A stretch of 64,000 nucleotides of DNA from Cucumis sativus (taxonomy: Eukaryota > Streptophyta > Magnoliopsida > Cucurbitales > Cucurbitaceae), in the NCBI RefSeq assembly GCF_000004075.3, contig NC_026657.2, positions 21,138,501 to 21,202,500 on the forward strand. The letters are read 5' to 3'. The notes beneath the pieces were generated by a model. That model saw nothing but the letters and a program-made list of their open reading frames with translations, was not told the DNA's origin and made no database searches. Of this stretch, positions 12,694-23,900 are shown one piece after another. Numbering within the stretch: the first letter of the stretch is position 1; each line of letters begins with the position of its first letter. A program made the translations under genes and the position numbers.

Positions 12694-15600
12694 TCAGTTG
12701 TGGGAAGTTGTCTGTTGATCATTGACCTGTTTGGGGTTCAAGAAAGTTGGTTGGTTGGTAGAAGACAATACTCTTGCCCACATTCTATCAGTTGTCACAA
12801 CTTTGTTTTGCCTCTCAGTTATTCGCTGCACATATATGAAGATGTTTAATATATTTTTACTCTGATTAATTAACCATTTCTAAAAAAAGTAACCAAACGA
12901 GGAAACAAAAGCTTCTAATTTTAGACTTCTTACTTGAAATGGTATGTAAGCATGTTCTCCATTCACTGGGCCAACAGTGAAACCCGTGTACCCTGCCATT
13001 GCGCCATGAATAGCATTATGAGCAAGAAGAGTACAGTATATATTATCTGATGCATTGCTTGGAACTGCACGAATCATGTAGGTCGGATCTGCAAATGAAA
13101 CAAAAATGTTATATGCTCAGTAATTTTGTTTAAAAGTTGAAAAAAAAAATTACATGAAGATCATCAGGAGGTATTTATCACCTATGTATTTGAGATTTAT
13201 TGAAATATTCCCCTTTTCCTTGAAGTGATCCTGCAACCCATGAAAAAAAAAATATTATTTTAAGTTTTAAAGTACATTATCAAAACGAACAGTTTTTCTT
13301 TTATATAAATCTTTAAATGTAAGTTAGAAACAAGAACGAACTTTAATTTGTTGGGATAACCAAGAACCAGCATCTTCATGTAGCTTATTTCCAGAAGCAT
13401 CAATTTGGTTTTTGTCTTCGGATATAAGCTCATGCCCTGCACCTTCAGCTATGACCATAACCATGTGACCTTGTTCTTTCAGGCAGTGTTCAATATACTC
13501 AAACAAACCACCCTCTCCTTCCAGATAAAAGGGCGACTCTGGTATCAAACAACAATCTACATCTCGACTAGCCAGCGTTGCATGCATAGCTATAAACCCT
13601 GTGGAATTCAATATATATATAAAGTAAAATTAGTTAGTTATAACATTCAAAGTTACAAAATCTCACACCAACTAGTGGTGAGTAATGAAGTTATGTAATT
13701 TGTTACCACTATTGCGTCCCATTAGCCTCACTACACCGATACCATTTTCATTACTTTCGGCTTCAACATGAGCAGCATCAATGGCACGTTGTGCTTCTTC
13801 TATGGCAGTGTCAAAACCAAATGACTTGTCTATGACCTAAACAAGAATTAACATAATGTTTTAATTGAAAAGAAATTAATATATGACTTGATATATAATT
13901 TATTTCACTCAAATTAAAAATGAATTAACACATAAGTTTAAAGGCATTAACTGGAATATCATTGTCAATCGTCTTTGGAATTCCAACTACTGAAACTTTG
14001 AGGCCACGCTTTCTAATTTCCTACATGAATGAAAACGGCCATAATTTATAACACATCAAATTAAAAACTCTGTAATTTATGATATATAGTTCATAGGTAC
14101 CTCGTAAATGGCAGCAACTCCTTTTTGAGTTCCATCCCCTCCAATTATATAAACCTAAATGCAGCCATAACACAAAATAAATTTACCAGTGTTTACTATT
14201 AGATACACTTCATCTTTTCATCTCAACACCAATTGATTATGACAGCTGAAATAACCAAACGTATTATCTGTTATACCTGATTGATTCCCCTATGTTGAAT
14301 GCTATCAACAATCTTGGATGTACCGTGACCACCTCTTGATGTACCAAGAATTGTGCCACCACGTTTATGAATGCCGTTCACTGACTTTGGTGTAAGTGAA
14401 ATTGTATTTTTGCTATAAAATCCTTTATAGCCTCCCTGAAAAGCAATCAGTTTTGTTTATTTACTTATTATTATGAAACCAATGTCATTAATTAATGATA
14501 TTTAACTAATAATGTAATTAGAATAAGTTAGAGTACGTAATTACCTGAATACCAACAACATCGTGAACTCCATACATATGATGCAATCCACATACTATTT
14601 CTCGAATCACGGTGTTAATGCCAGGACACAACCCCCCACATGTTACAATACAAGCATGTACTTCTTGGGGTTCAAAAAACACCTAAATATATGTATGTGA
14701 TACATATATAATAATACATTAGTTACCATTCAAAATTAAGGTTTGGATCAAGGAGAGGAATGAACAATAATTAGTATATTAGTAACCTGTTGGCGAGGTC
14801 CAGCAAGTCGAAAATATCTCGCACGCTTTTGAGCTTTCTTTCCAGCAACAATCTATGGAAAACAAAACTAACACACATAATTAGGGTGTGTATTTCAATC
14901 TTTACCAATTTAGATCTTCAACTTAAATCAAGTTAAACCATTCACTATATCATATTATATTTGGATACAACTTAACTTATAAAAGTTGAGTGAATCATGT
15001 GTACGTACATTCTTTGATAAGTTTGTGCAAATTCGAGGTTCGAATATAATTAATACAGCGTAACTATTAGTTTGAGCTTCAAAAAATGATGATAGGTTAA
15101 AAGTATAAACTAAATCACTTACATTTTCAGCAACAACATCATCCACATCCACAAAGTATTGGCTATAATCATTCACAAAAAAGATCTCGTAAGTATATAT
15201 ATGAATTGATGTGATTTTTTCAAAATATTAAAGATGAGCAAATATAGAAAACATACTCAACAGTGGAATAGGCAGGATGGTTATGTAATGGATTTGAATG
15301 TTCCTGCAAACAACATACAAAATATTATACATTTCAAACGAGACAAAAACATATATGTATAGAACAAAATTATTGAAACTCAAAATTTGATTATGATAGG
15401 TTTAAATACTACTTTTGTTTCTCTAGTTTTATATATAGATGATTTATTTTTAGGAGTTTTAAAAACTTACGAGTCGTCATGAAGTGACATATTTTTTTAT
15501 GAGATGATTATGGAGGCAACACGTTGTATTTAAACAGTTATATTATATTATGCAAAATAAAAAAATAACCTTGAGATGCTGAGGGGGGAGATAATGGGTG

Positions 15601-15788
15601 AAGTGAGGAATGTCGTCAACAAGGAATGGGAAATGATTATCGCCGCCGGTAACCATCGTCTTAGCCTCGGGGATGTATTTATCGTTAAACAAATCCCAGC
15701 CTAGACAGTGAGTGACGCCACAGAAAAAAGAGTCGTCGGAGAAGAAAGAAGCAGAAGATGAAAACGATGAGAAGGATGGATATTCCAT
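12694..15788 (-). CDS. PFK: ATP-dependent 6-phosphofructokinase, tandem copy A
   Basis: Thirteen exons on the minus strand encode 504 residues (5' to 3'): 15570-15788, 15257-15303, 15123-15162, 14787-14852, 14545-14682, 14277-14435, 14101-14154, 13952-14020, 13707-13836, 13342-13598, 13182-13230, 12934-13088 and 12694-12825. It phosphorylates fructose 6-phosphate to fructose 1,6-bisphosphate, the committed glycolytic step. GGLCPGIN (140-147) is in the phosphate-binding region. GGDGT (228-232) has Gly where PPi-dependent enzymes have Asp, and PKTIDND (256-262) carries the catalytic Asp. GGDGT with PKTIDND is the signature of plant group III ATP-PFKs. MGRNSGF (303-309) and the RAVPSN motif also fit. 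The N-terminus is Ser-rich; a plastid location is possible but cytosol is equally plausible. Compared with copy B it has one extra intron (14155-14276) and a shorter C-terminus. Confidence 0.96.
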
Positions 15789-18029
15789 GGTCAGGTTTCT
15801 TTAGTCTGCAACAGATCAAAGTTGAAGAGAAGAGGTTGTGTGATTTTGGCGCCAACCTAACCGTAAAACTCCCAGACGAAGGCGATGACTATTTATCAGG
15901 ATGTGAAGAAGATTTGGAATTCCAAAATCAGTTAGGATTTTCAAATAATGCCTTTTTAATTTCCCGCCATTTATTTTATATTTTTCCTTTCTCAAATCCA
16001 ACAATAATTCATTAAGAATTAGTCTAAATTATTACAAAAAAATGCCCCTAACTTTATGGATTGGGTAAAATATATCCATCATCCTTCAATAGTTTCAAAA
16101 ATGATTTCAAAATATTCTTGGGATGAAAATCCTTAAATTTTTATTTTAAAAATATCCCTAAACAATTGAAAGGTTTCAATAGATATCTTAAACTTAAAAA
16201 CATTAGAAAGAAAAAGAAAACTTTCATCAATCCAATGTTTATATCAAATTTCTTAGCAACCAAAACTTTGATTGATATATATGTGGATATTTTTATCATA
16301 TTTTGAATATCGATAGAAAAGTGAATCTAATATTTCCGGGCGATTAATTTTGATCCCACGTTTCAAAAGATATATTCTTTAACGGGCGATTAATTTTCTA
16401 TTTTTCTAAAAGAGAAGAAGAAAAAAAGCTATTAATTACGAAATCGTGATATTGTCACAGCTCCTCTCCTGCACTTCTCTTTCAAATCCCAATTCTTCCC
16501 TCTTCCACAACGCCACTCCTTCCAACTTCCCTTCAATTATCCATTATTTCCCTCCATTCTCCGAACCTCTCTGGATCTTACTGATCTCCAAGCTTCTCTT
16601 GTCTTTCATTACTTGTTCGCTGCTGATCCTGGTATTGTGTAAGACTACATTTTTGTTTCACTTCAACATGCTTATCTCTAGGTTAGCCTTATCCTAACAC
16701 TTCAAGATTATCAATCTCCATGGTTTTCTTCTAAATTTCACTTGAAGAATGATATATTTTCCTGCTTTCCCCTCTCCCCACCACTTGCTATAGACTTTAA
16801 TTTTTTTTAAAATATGATATGGTAATTTGTGTCCATTGTTCATATTGTACTTGCATTGATTCTACCGTCATTCTTCATATTTTTGGGTTTTAAATCATAC
16901 TATTATTACTCTCTGCGTCTCCTTAGAAAACAAACCAATAAACAAACATGAACCAGGACTCTGAAATGGCAAATCTTCTACTTAAGATTGCACCAGTTTT
17001 TCCACGAAATCCCAGTTTTTCTTCTTGTATATATTTTGTTTATAGAAATTAACAATAACTAAAACAAAGTCATAAATTAATGGTACATCGAGTCAATTAA
17101 TAATAATCGACGATGGTAGAACTTCAGTAAAACCCTAGATTAAAAGTTTGTTTAAAAATGAATCTTATAGAATTGGTTCTGATGAGCTTTGAAATCTCCT
17201 TGCCAGTGTCTTTTTACAGAAAAAAAAAAAGAAGGAAAATCCTTATCAGAGCAAATTAGTTTGTGTTTACTAATGAAAGTAATGATTGTGATGTGATAAC
17301 TGTTCGTTGGACTAATTTATATGTTTACACTGTTTCTTTTCATTTACAATAATTTTAATACACTTCAATATCATCTGTAATAGTGCTCTCGAAATTTGAA
17401 ACGATTATAGTTTACATAATGGTATGATTGACCTTTGAGCTTGGTTTATGAAACTCTCAAGGTTTGTGTGGCTGAATGTTAATTTTGAGTTTAGTGAGCT
17501 TGCCGTCCATCTATAATATCGTTAGTGGTAGTGTTAGTGTATATTTTAATTGCCTTGATATAATTTCTAACCTCTGAAGTAGAAAGAAGAGATACACAAA
17601 GTAGTTCATAAAAGGTCGTCATCACAATTAAATGATTGCATTTGTGGTGATTACACTCAAGTATTTTACTCAATGGAAATTGTTTTATTTTTATTCTTGT
17701 CTTGAGTTTAAGACTTCCAGCCAACCTATTGGCTGTGAACTTGGAGGATAGAAGGAGATCCTCTATGGTGTATTTGATCAACTCTCGTTGTTTCTTTTCT
17801 TGACAGCATGACAAGCATAGACCACTTTATTACAAAATATGAAATATGGAACAATCCGAATTTCAAAAGGGTAAAAGATACATATGACTTTATTTTCCAT
17901 CTCAGCGTCCCAAAAAAACCTGGCTGATGGATGGTTATTCATCTCTTTGGACATACGTACTAACGATCCCCAGATACTTATTTAGCAGCTTCAGCTAACC
18001 TGTGTGAGGTAACGCGTTCCTTCACTTGA
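15789..18029. other. Spacer between tandem PFK genes
   Basis: This 2.2 kb holds the promoter and 5' leader of PFK copy A and the 3' flank of copy B. Around 16446-16640 is a frameshifted coding-like patch (listed separately). The rest is AT-rich. The 107-codon minus-strand frame at 17491-17814 has no motif I recognise. Confidence 0.6.
16446..16640 (+). pseudogene. Possible relic of a first coding exon
   Basis: About 195 bases have low-AT, Ser/Pro/Phe-rich coding character that resembles an organellar targeting peptide. The frame that starts well near 16464 stops looking plausible after about 16535. A second frame then reads LDLTDLQASLVFHYLF and ends at a good donor-like site (ATTGT then GTAAGA, about 16637). 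A one-base indel would explain this. No ATG heads the first frame, and no downstream exon was found. It may be a captured gene fragment or a chance composition. Confidence 0.3.
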
Positions 18030-20922
18030 CTATTTTAACTTCTCTACATTGTTCTCTTCTACATGATTCTCTTTTCTAAAACTGCTTACTAGTTGGACCG
18101 ATAGATTTTTGTTGTTCTGCTCATCACTGACATGTTTAGGGTGCAAGAAACTCGGTTGGTTGGTGGAAGACAATAGCCTTGCCCACATCCTGTCAGTAAT
18201 CACTACTTTGTTTTGTCTCTCAGTTATCCGCTGCAAATGTAGGAGCAACATAAGATTGGTCTATTTTCAGGTACTAGACCTCTTTTCATACCAATATACG
18301 AACAATTAACTTTAAGCAACATGGGAAAGTAAAGGTTTATGATATTGAGCTTACCTGAAATGGTATGTAAGCATGCCTTCCATTTACTGGGCCTACTGTA
18401 AATCCAGTATATCCTGCCATTGCGCCATGAATGGCACTTTGAGCAAGAAGGGTGCAAAAGATGTTATCTGATGCAATGCTAGGAACTGCTCGAATCATGT
18501 AGGTTGGATCTACAAAAGTAAAAAAAAATTTTAAAAAATCACAATAAGTAATGTTTGTGTGTTTGTGTTTGAAGAAAAATAAAAATTGCATGACAGAGAA
18601 GGATAACCCAGGCTACCTATATATTTGAGATTTATTACCATCTTCCTCTTTTCTTTGAAGTAGTCCTAGATTAACCAAAACTCATAGTTAATCTCCATAA
18701 TTAGTATATGCAAGATATATGTATGTATGTATATATGTATGTATGTGTATATATATCTATTCTTTTAGTATTTAATATAAAGGTAGGACGAACTTTGATT
18801 TGTTGGGATATCCATAAACCAACGTCTTGGTGTAGCTTATTTCCTGAAGCATCTTGTTGATCTAGTTTATGTATGCTTTCAGACATGAGTTCTTGTCCAG
18901 CTCCTTCAGCTATCACTATAACCATGTGCCCATGTTCTTTTATGCAATGCTCAATATACTCGAATAGACCTCCCTCTCCTTCAAGATAAAAGGGTGACTC
19001 TGGTATCAAGCAACAATCAACATCTCTACTTGCGAGAGTTGCATACATTGCAATAAACCCTATATGATTCCAGATCAAATAAGATTGGTTAAGGAAAAAG
19101 ATTTTTTTGTCACAAATTCAAACTCCAACTAGCGATCAAGTGGCAAAATCTTACCACTATTGCGACCCATCAATTTGACCAACCCTATACCATTCTCATT
19201 ACTTTCCGATTCAACATGGGCGGCACTAATGGCACGCTGAGCTTCTTCCACGGCAGTGTCAAAACCAAATGACTTGTCAATGACCTAAAAGAAGAGGAAT
19301 GGTGGAAAGATTTAAATATGGACTTGATGGTTCATGCTGCTACGTTAATCAACAAGTTCACTAATATTTACAGGAATGTCATTATCAATAGTCTTCGGAA
19401 TTCCAGCTACGGCAACTTTGAGCCCACGCCTTCTGATTTCCTGTATAAATAAGAACCATAATTTATATGAGATCAAAGCTCTTCAATCTTTAGATATCCT
19501 ACCCATTTGCAAATAACCAAACCAATGTGCATTACTTCAAAAATGGCAGCAGCTCCTTTCTGAGTTCCATCCCCTCCAAGTATGTACACCTGATTGATGC
19601 CCCTGTGTTGAATGCTGTCAACAATCTTGGTGGTATTGTGACCACCTCTTGACGTTCCAAGGATGGTGCCTCCACGTTTATGGATGTTGTTCACCGACTT
19701 GGGTGTTAACGGAATTGTATTCCTTGCATAGAAACCTTTGTACCCTCCCTATAGGTGAAGTAATTGCCCTTATTAGTGATAATTTTAATGGTGATGAAGG
19801 ATAGTGAAAAGGGAATATAATCACCTCAATTCCAACGACTCTGTGGACGCCATACATACGGTACAATCCACATACTATTTCTCTAATCACTGTATTAAGA
19901 CCAGGACACAAACCACCACAAGTTACAATACATGCATGAACTTCATCGGATTCAAATAACACCTGAAAAGTTTTGGACTTGGATTAAAATCCAAAGAAAC
20001 TAAAGCAATGATGGCAAAACACTTGTAGGTAAAAAAAACATCTAGCAACCTTCTGACGAGGTCCAGCTCGTCGAAAATGTGTCCCTCTCGGACTGTTATT
20101 ATGAACAACGACCTGTTTCCAACAAAACCATAGGAAAATCAGAATAATTGAATCCCAACTTCATGAGGAAGTAGAACTTGATCACTTACGTTTTGAGCAA
20201 CAGCATCATCCACGTTAACAAAATATTGCCTGAAGAAAATTCAACTCTCATTAATATTTTAATTGGTGTCATTCCCAAACAAAAGAAATTGTGCATCAAC
20301 CAAACACCGAAGGGACATACTTAGCCGCAGAATAGGCAGGATTGTCTTGTAGAGGATTTAGATTTGCCTGTAAAAAAAGAACAGACAAATTTTCATTCTT
20401 CATTCGTCCATAAAAGTAGGTAATTTTAAAATTACGGAGGGGAAAGGAAAACAACAAAAACATAAAACGTATACACTCACAATCAAAGCAGAGTAGATAC
20501 TAAAGTGAAATTTAACTTTTTAACCATGATCTTGTGGATTACTAACTATTTTAATTACTTTAATCATTGAAGATAAATTCCATAAATAGTAAGGTTTAAA
20601 AAATCAGAATCAAACATAACAAAATAAGTAAAAGAAAATTTTCTAAACATAACTCAATTGGTTATGACATGATTGAGGCATTATAACAAATTTTTGCAAC
20701 TACCGGAAGGTCAGGGAGATAATCAGTCAAATGAGGGACATCTTCAAGAACATAATGAAAGTCACCACCAGTCAAGGAATCTCCGGGAGCACCTCTACTA
20801 TTCCCACCATTATGGTCCATCGGAGATGATCCGCGGTTCCAAAAGGGGAGGTGATCGGAGGCAGGTGCCGAGAAGTGGATGGAAGTGGAAGAAGAAGAGA
20901 AGCTAGAAAAGGAAGAATCCAT
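18030..20922 (-). CDS. PFK: ATP-dependent 6-phosphofructokinase, tandem copy B
   Basis: Twelve exons on the minus strand encode 529 residues: 20704-20922, 20321-20367, 20190-20229, 20050-20112, 19825-19962, 19536-19748, 19372-19440, 19155-19284, 18794-19059, 18617-18665, 18355-18509 and 18030-18230. It is the same enzyme class as the neighbouring copy A, with [13 protein letters not shown] (227-231), PKTIDND (255-261) and MGRNSGF intact. Most exon lengths are identical between copies (219, 47, 40, 138, 69, 130, 49 and 155). Exon 6 is 213 bases and equals exons 6 plus 7 of copy A with no intron. The C-terminal exon is longer and ends in a Lys/Glu/Asn-rich tail absent from copy A. Both genes run in the same direction with 2.2 kb between them, so an old tandem duplication is the natural explanation. 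The Ser-rich N-terminus leaves the cell compartment uncertain. Confidence 0.96.
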
Positions 20923-23900
20923 GGGAATTGAAGAAGGTCAAAGAAGAAGGAAGAAGAGAAGGCATATTTGTAGACTGATCGACAGGAACGTCAGATGGTG
21001 GTGACTTTTATGAAGAAGAACGTCATGGTGGTGACTTGTTGAAATGAAAAATAGTTAGAAAAGGCAGAGTAGTGGTGGCTTCTAGAGGATTGGTGAGGAA
21101 GCCATGAAAAAAAAGTAGAAAAGTCCGAAAGAAAGAAAAGGAATATTCTTGAATCTCCCATGGTTCTCATATTCGTGCAGCTTGTGATTTTGCTACCTAG
21201 ACCTACAGTTTCACGGATTATGGGGGAACCTCTATGGGCTAATTTGTCAAATATTTTAGAAGGAAACTTCAATTCAAACTTGAATTAAGCACAAGGAGAA
21301 AGAGAAAGAAGGGTTGACTTTACAACCGATTTGACAAATTGATATATAGGTAGCTATTTTGGGTATGAATTTTCTTACTATAGAGTTGAGCTACAAGAAC
21401 ATCCTCCAATAAACCATCATGAGTTTCAAATGGTAAAAAAAGAGAAATGATGATATTTAATTAAGAGCTCATAAATTTAATTCACGGTGGCCATCTATGT
21501 AGAAATTAATTTTTTATAAAATTTTTTGATACCCAAATGTTATAGAATTAAGCAGGTTGTCTTGTGAAATTAGTGAAGGTGCATGTAAACTGACTTGAAC
21601 ACTCACGAATAAAAAAATAAATAAACATAATCTAGTAAAAAATACTAATAAGCCTTTAAAAACCTATATAATTTTTTATTTGTGTGAGTGAATATGACAA
21701 TTATCATAAATTAATCCGTGGTTAAACTCAATCAAAATAAGTTTAGCTATATGTAAAAAGCTTTAATTTCCTACCGCCACTTAACTTGATAAAGTTGGAG
21801 CTGAGATCAAAAGTTAGAACTCTCCTTTAAAGAAATGGTTAGATTCAATGTATAACATTTATTATATATAAGATTTTTCTTGTTCAACATAGCTGGAGCT
21901 GGAGTGTATAGTTAGATTCTATTGGCTACATTTATTGCTAGATCAATATATATTTAACTTTGAAAAATAACATTAGTTTTTTGTTGGAGACTAATGTTTG
22001 AGAAGATTCTTGATGCCTTCCAACCATACATTACATCAAGTTGACATTGATAATCTTTTCTGTAAAAGAGCTTAGTTTTATTAATATTTTAGAAATCAGG
22101 GTTCGAAGTTTTTTTTTTTTCTGGGGTGGGGGAGGAGGAGAATTTTTGAAAAATAGTAAAAAAAAAAACACTACAGGATCCACTACAATCAAGAAGTGTA
22201 TATATTTAACTCATTGTCATTTTTGAAGATTGTCTCTCTTATATATATACAGAGAAAAAGACCGAAAGCCAAATTATATATTTTTATTTGGGTCTTAGAT
22301 GTTAAGAAAAGTATATTTAAGGGAGTGACACCAATGGGCATGCTTGTCTATATATTGATCATTTTTCATGTTTGTTGAAGGAATTATATTTAAATATATA
22401 TATATTTTATCCTTTTTCAACAGGGAATGACGAAATTGGGTTTGAGTTCCATTGTCATATATAGATGATATATTATATAGTATGATACAAACAACTTCTC
22501 CCCCTATTGTACTTTATTGTAAAATAAACGTCTAATTAGGTTCTTCAAAATATTAATATATTATATATGAATATTTTAAGTATGTGACAAATGGGTGTCA
22601 ATAATTTGGTTGCTTACCTGGAGAGAGAGAGAATTGAAAATAACGGTAAATAATACATAAAAATAGGGCAGTGTTTGGAATGGACGGAGAATTATGAGAA
22701 ATCAACATTCATTCTCAATTCTTTTAAACAATTAATTATGAGAAAATGAACATTCATTTATCATATACATTATTGGGAAATTATTTTAAATAATCAAACC
22801 TTATATATTTATAAATATAACGTCAAGATAGACTATTATTTAGGTATATCCCTGATATTTTATAAATATTTGCTATATTTGAAATAGTCGAGGAACATAG
22901 TTTACTAAAATCTTGATTAAAAGTCAAAACCCTTACTAAATGAACAAGTTCTTTTTTTTGCAGGTTAGAACAAAAGTGATCACGTAATTTTGAGTGTTAG
23001 TGATCAGTTTGTCATTTGAGTTTCTCTATATGAGTTTCTATGTGTGAGTATAATGGCAATGGAGAAAGTTCTTAATAAAGTCTTATTTTAGTTGTATGGT
23101 TAATGTTCTTTAAAATAAGATTGATTTGGTACAATAATAACTTCTTGTTTTGGTTGTAGGGTGAAAAAGGATAGGAAGACTCTAATACTCCCATTTAGGA
23201 AACTATAACAACCTTTGTCAATTTCATTTCAAAGGTCATGCTAAAGAATTATTGAGTGATCTTTGTGTACCGATTGATTTGATTTAAGAATCTACTAAGA
23301 AAATGATGGTTAAGTGCGAGTGTACATTGTCAACACAATAGATATGGAAAGTATTTGAAATATTGTATTCTATGAGAGTGTTTGCAAAATTCTAATTTAG
23401 AAGAAAAAGTTTTGAAGTTAGAACTAAATGCAACAAATAAACATAGTTGGATTATGATTTTTTTAGTTTAAAATGTAAATTAGTAATGACAAAGACAAAA
23501 AAAAGGGATTCAATTAGGTCTCATGAATACAAGCTACTTGAGGCACTCTTGGAAGCCTAAACTAATATATCCTATATAACTGCCCCAATTATAGCTTAGG
23601 TAATTAGCACTTACACCTTTTTAATTTAGCCATCTCTGCCAGTCTTATATCTCATGTCATATATAACGTCTTTTGTCGAATTTCTAATTATTTTTCGTAT
23701 TTTCTTTGTGAGCTTCGTATATTGTTTCTGACTATCTCAACATTAAGACTCAAACTGGTATACTAACAAGTAATCTGTTTAATTTCACATATTCTGCCAT
23801 AAAATCAACAAATGAATTAACATAAAAATGTGAGTGCACTAAAATTTAAAATCTATCAAACTAGACTATCCTTTAAGAGAATTATCTACAAGTAAGCATA

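Noticed and set aside
17491-17814. 107-codon minus-strand frame between the PFK genes
   Set aside because: No motif, no homologue I recognise and no splice or promoter context. Length is compatible with chance in this stretch.
20991-21272. 93-codon minus-strand frame upstream of PFK copy B
   Set aside because: Composition is Phe/Ser-rich like the 5' leader of the gene, with no family resemblance.
22168-22190. CACTACAGG and CACTACAAT words that might be a CACTA terminus
   Set aside because: Neither continues as CACTACAAGAA, and there is no subterminal array or paired end.
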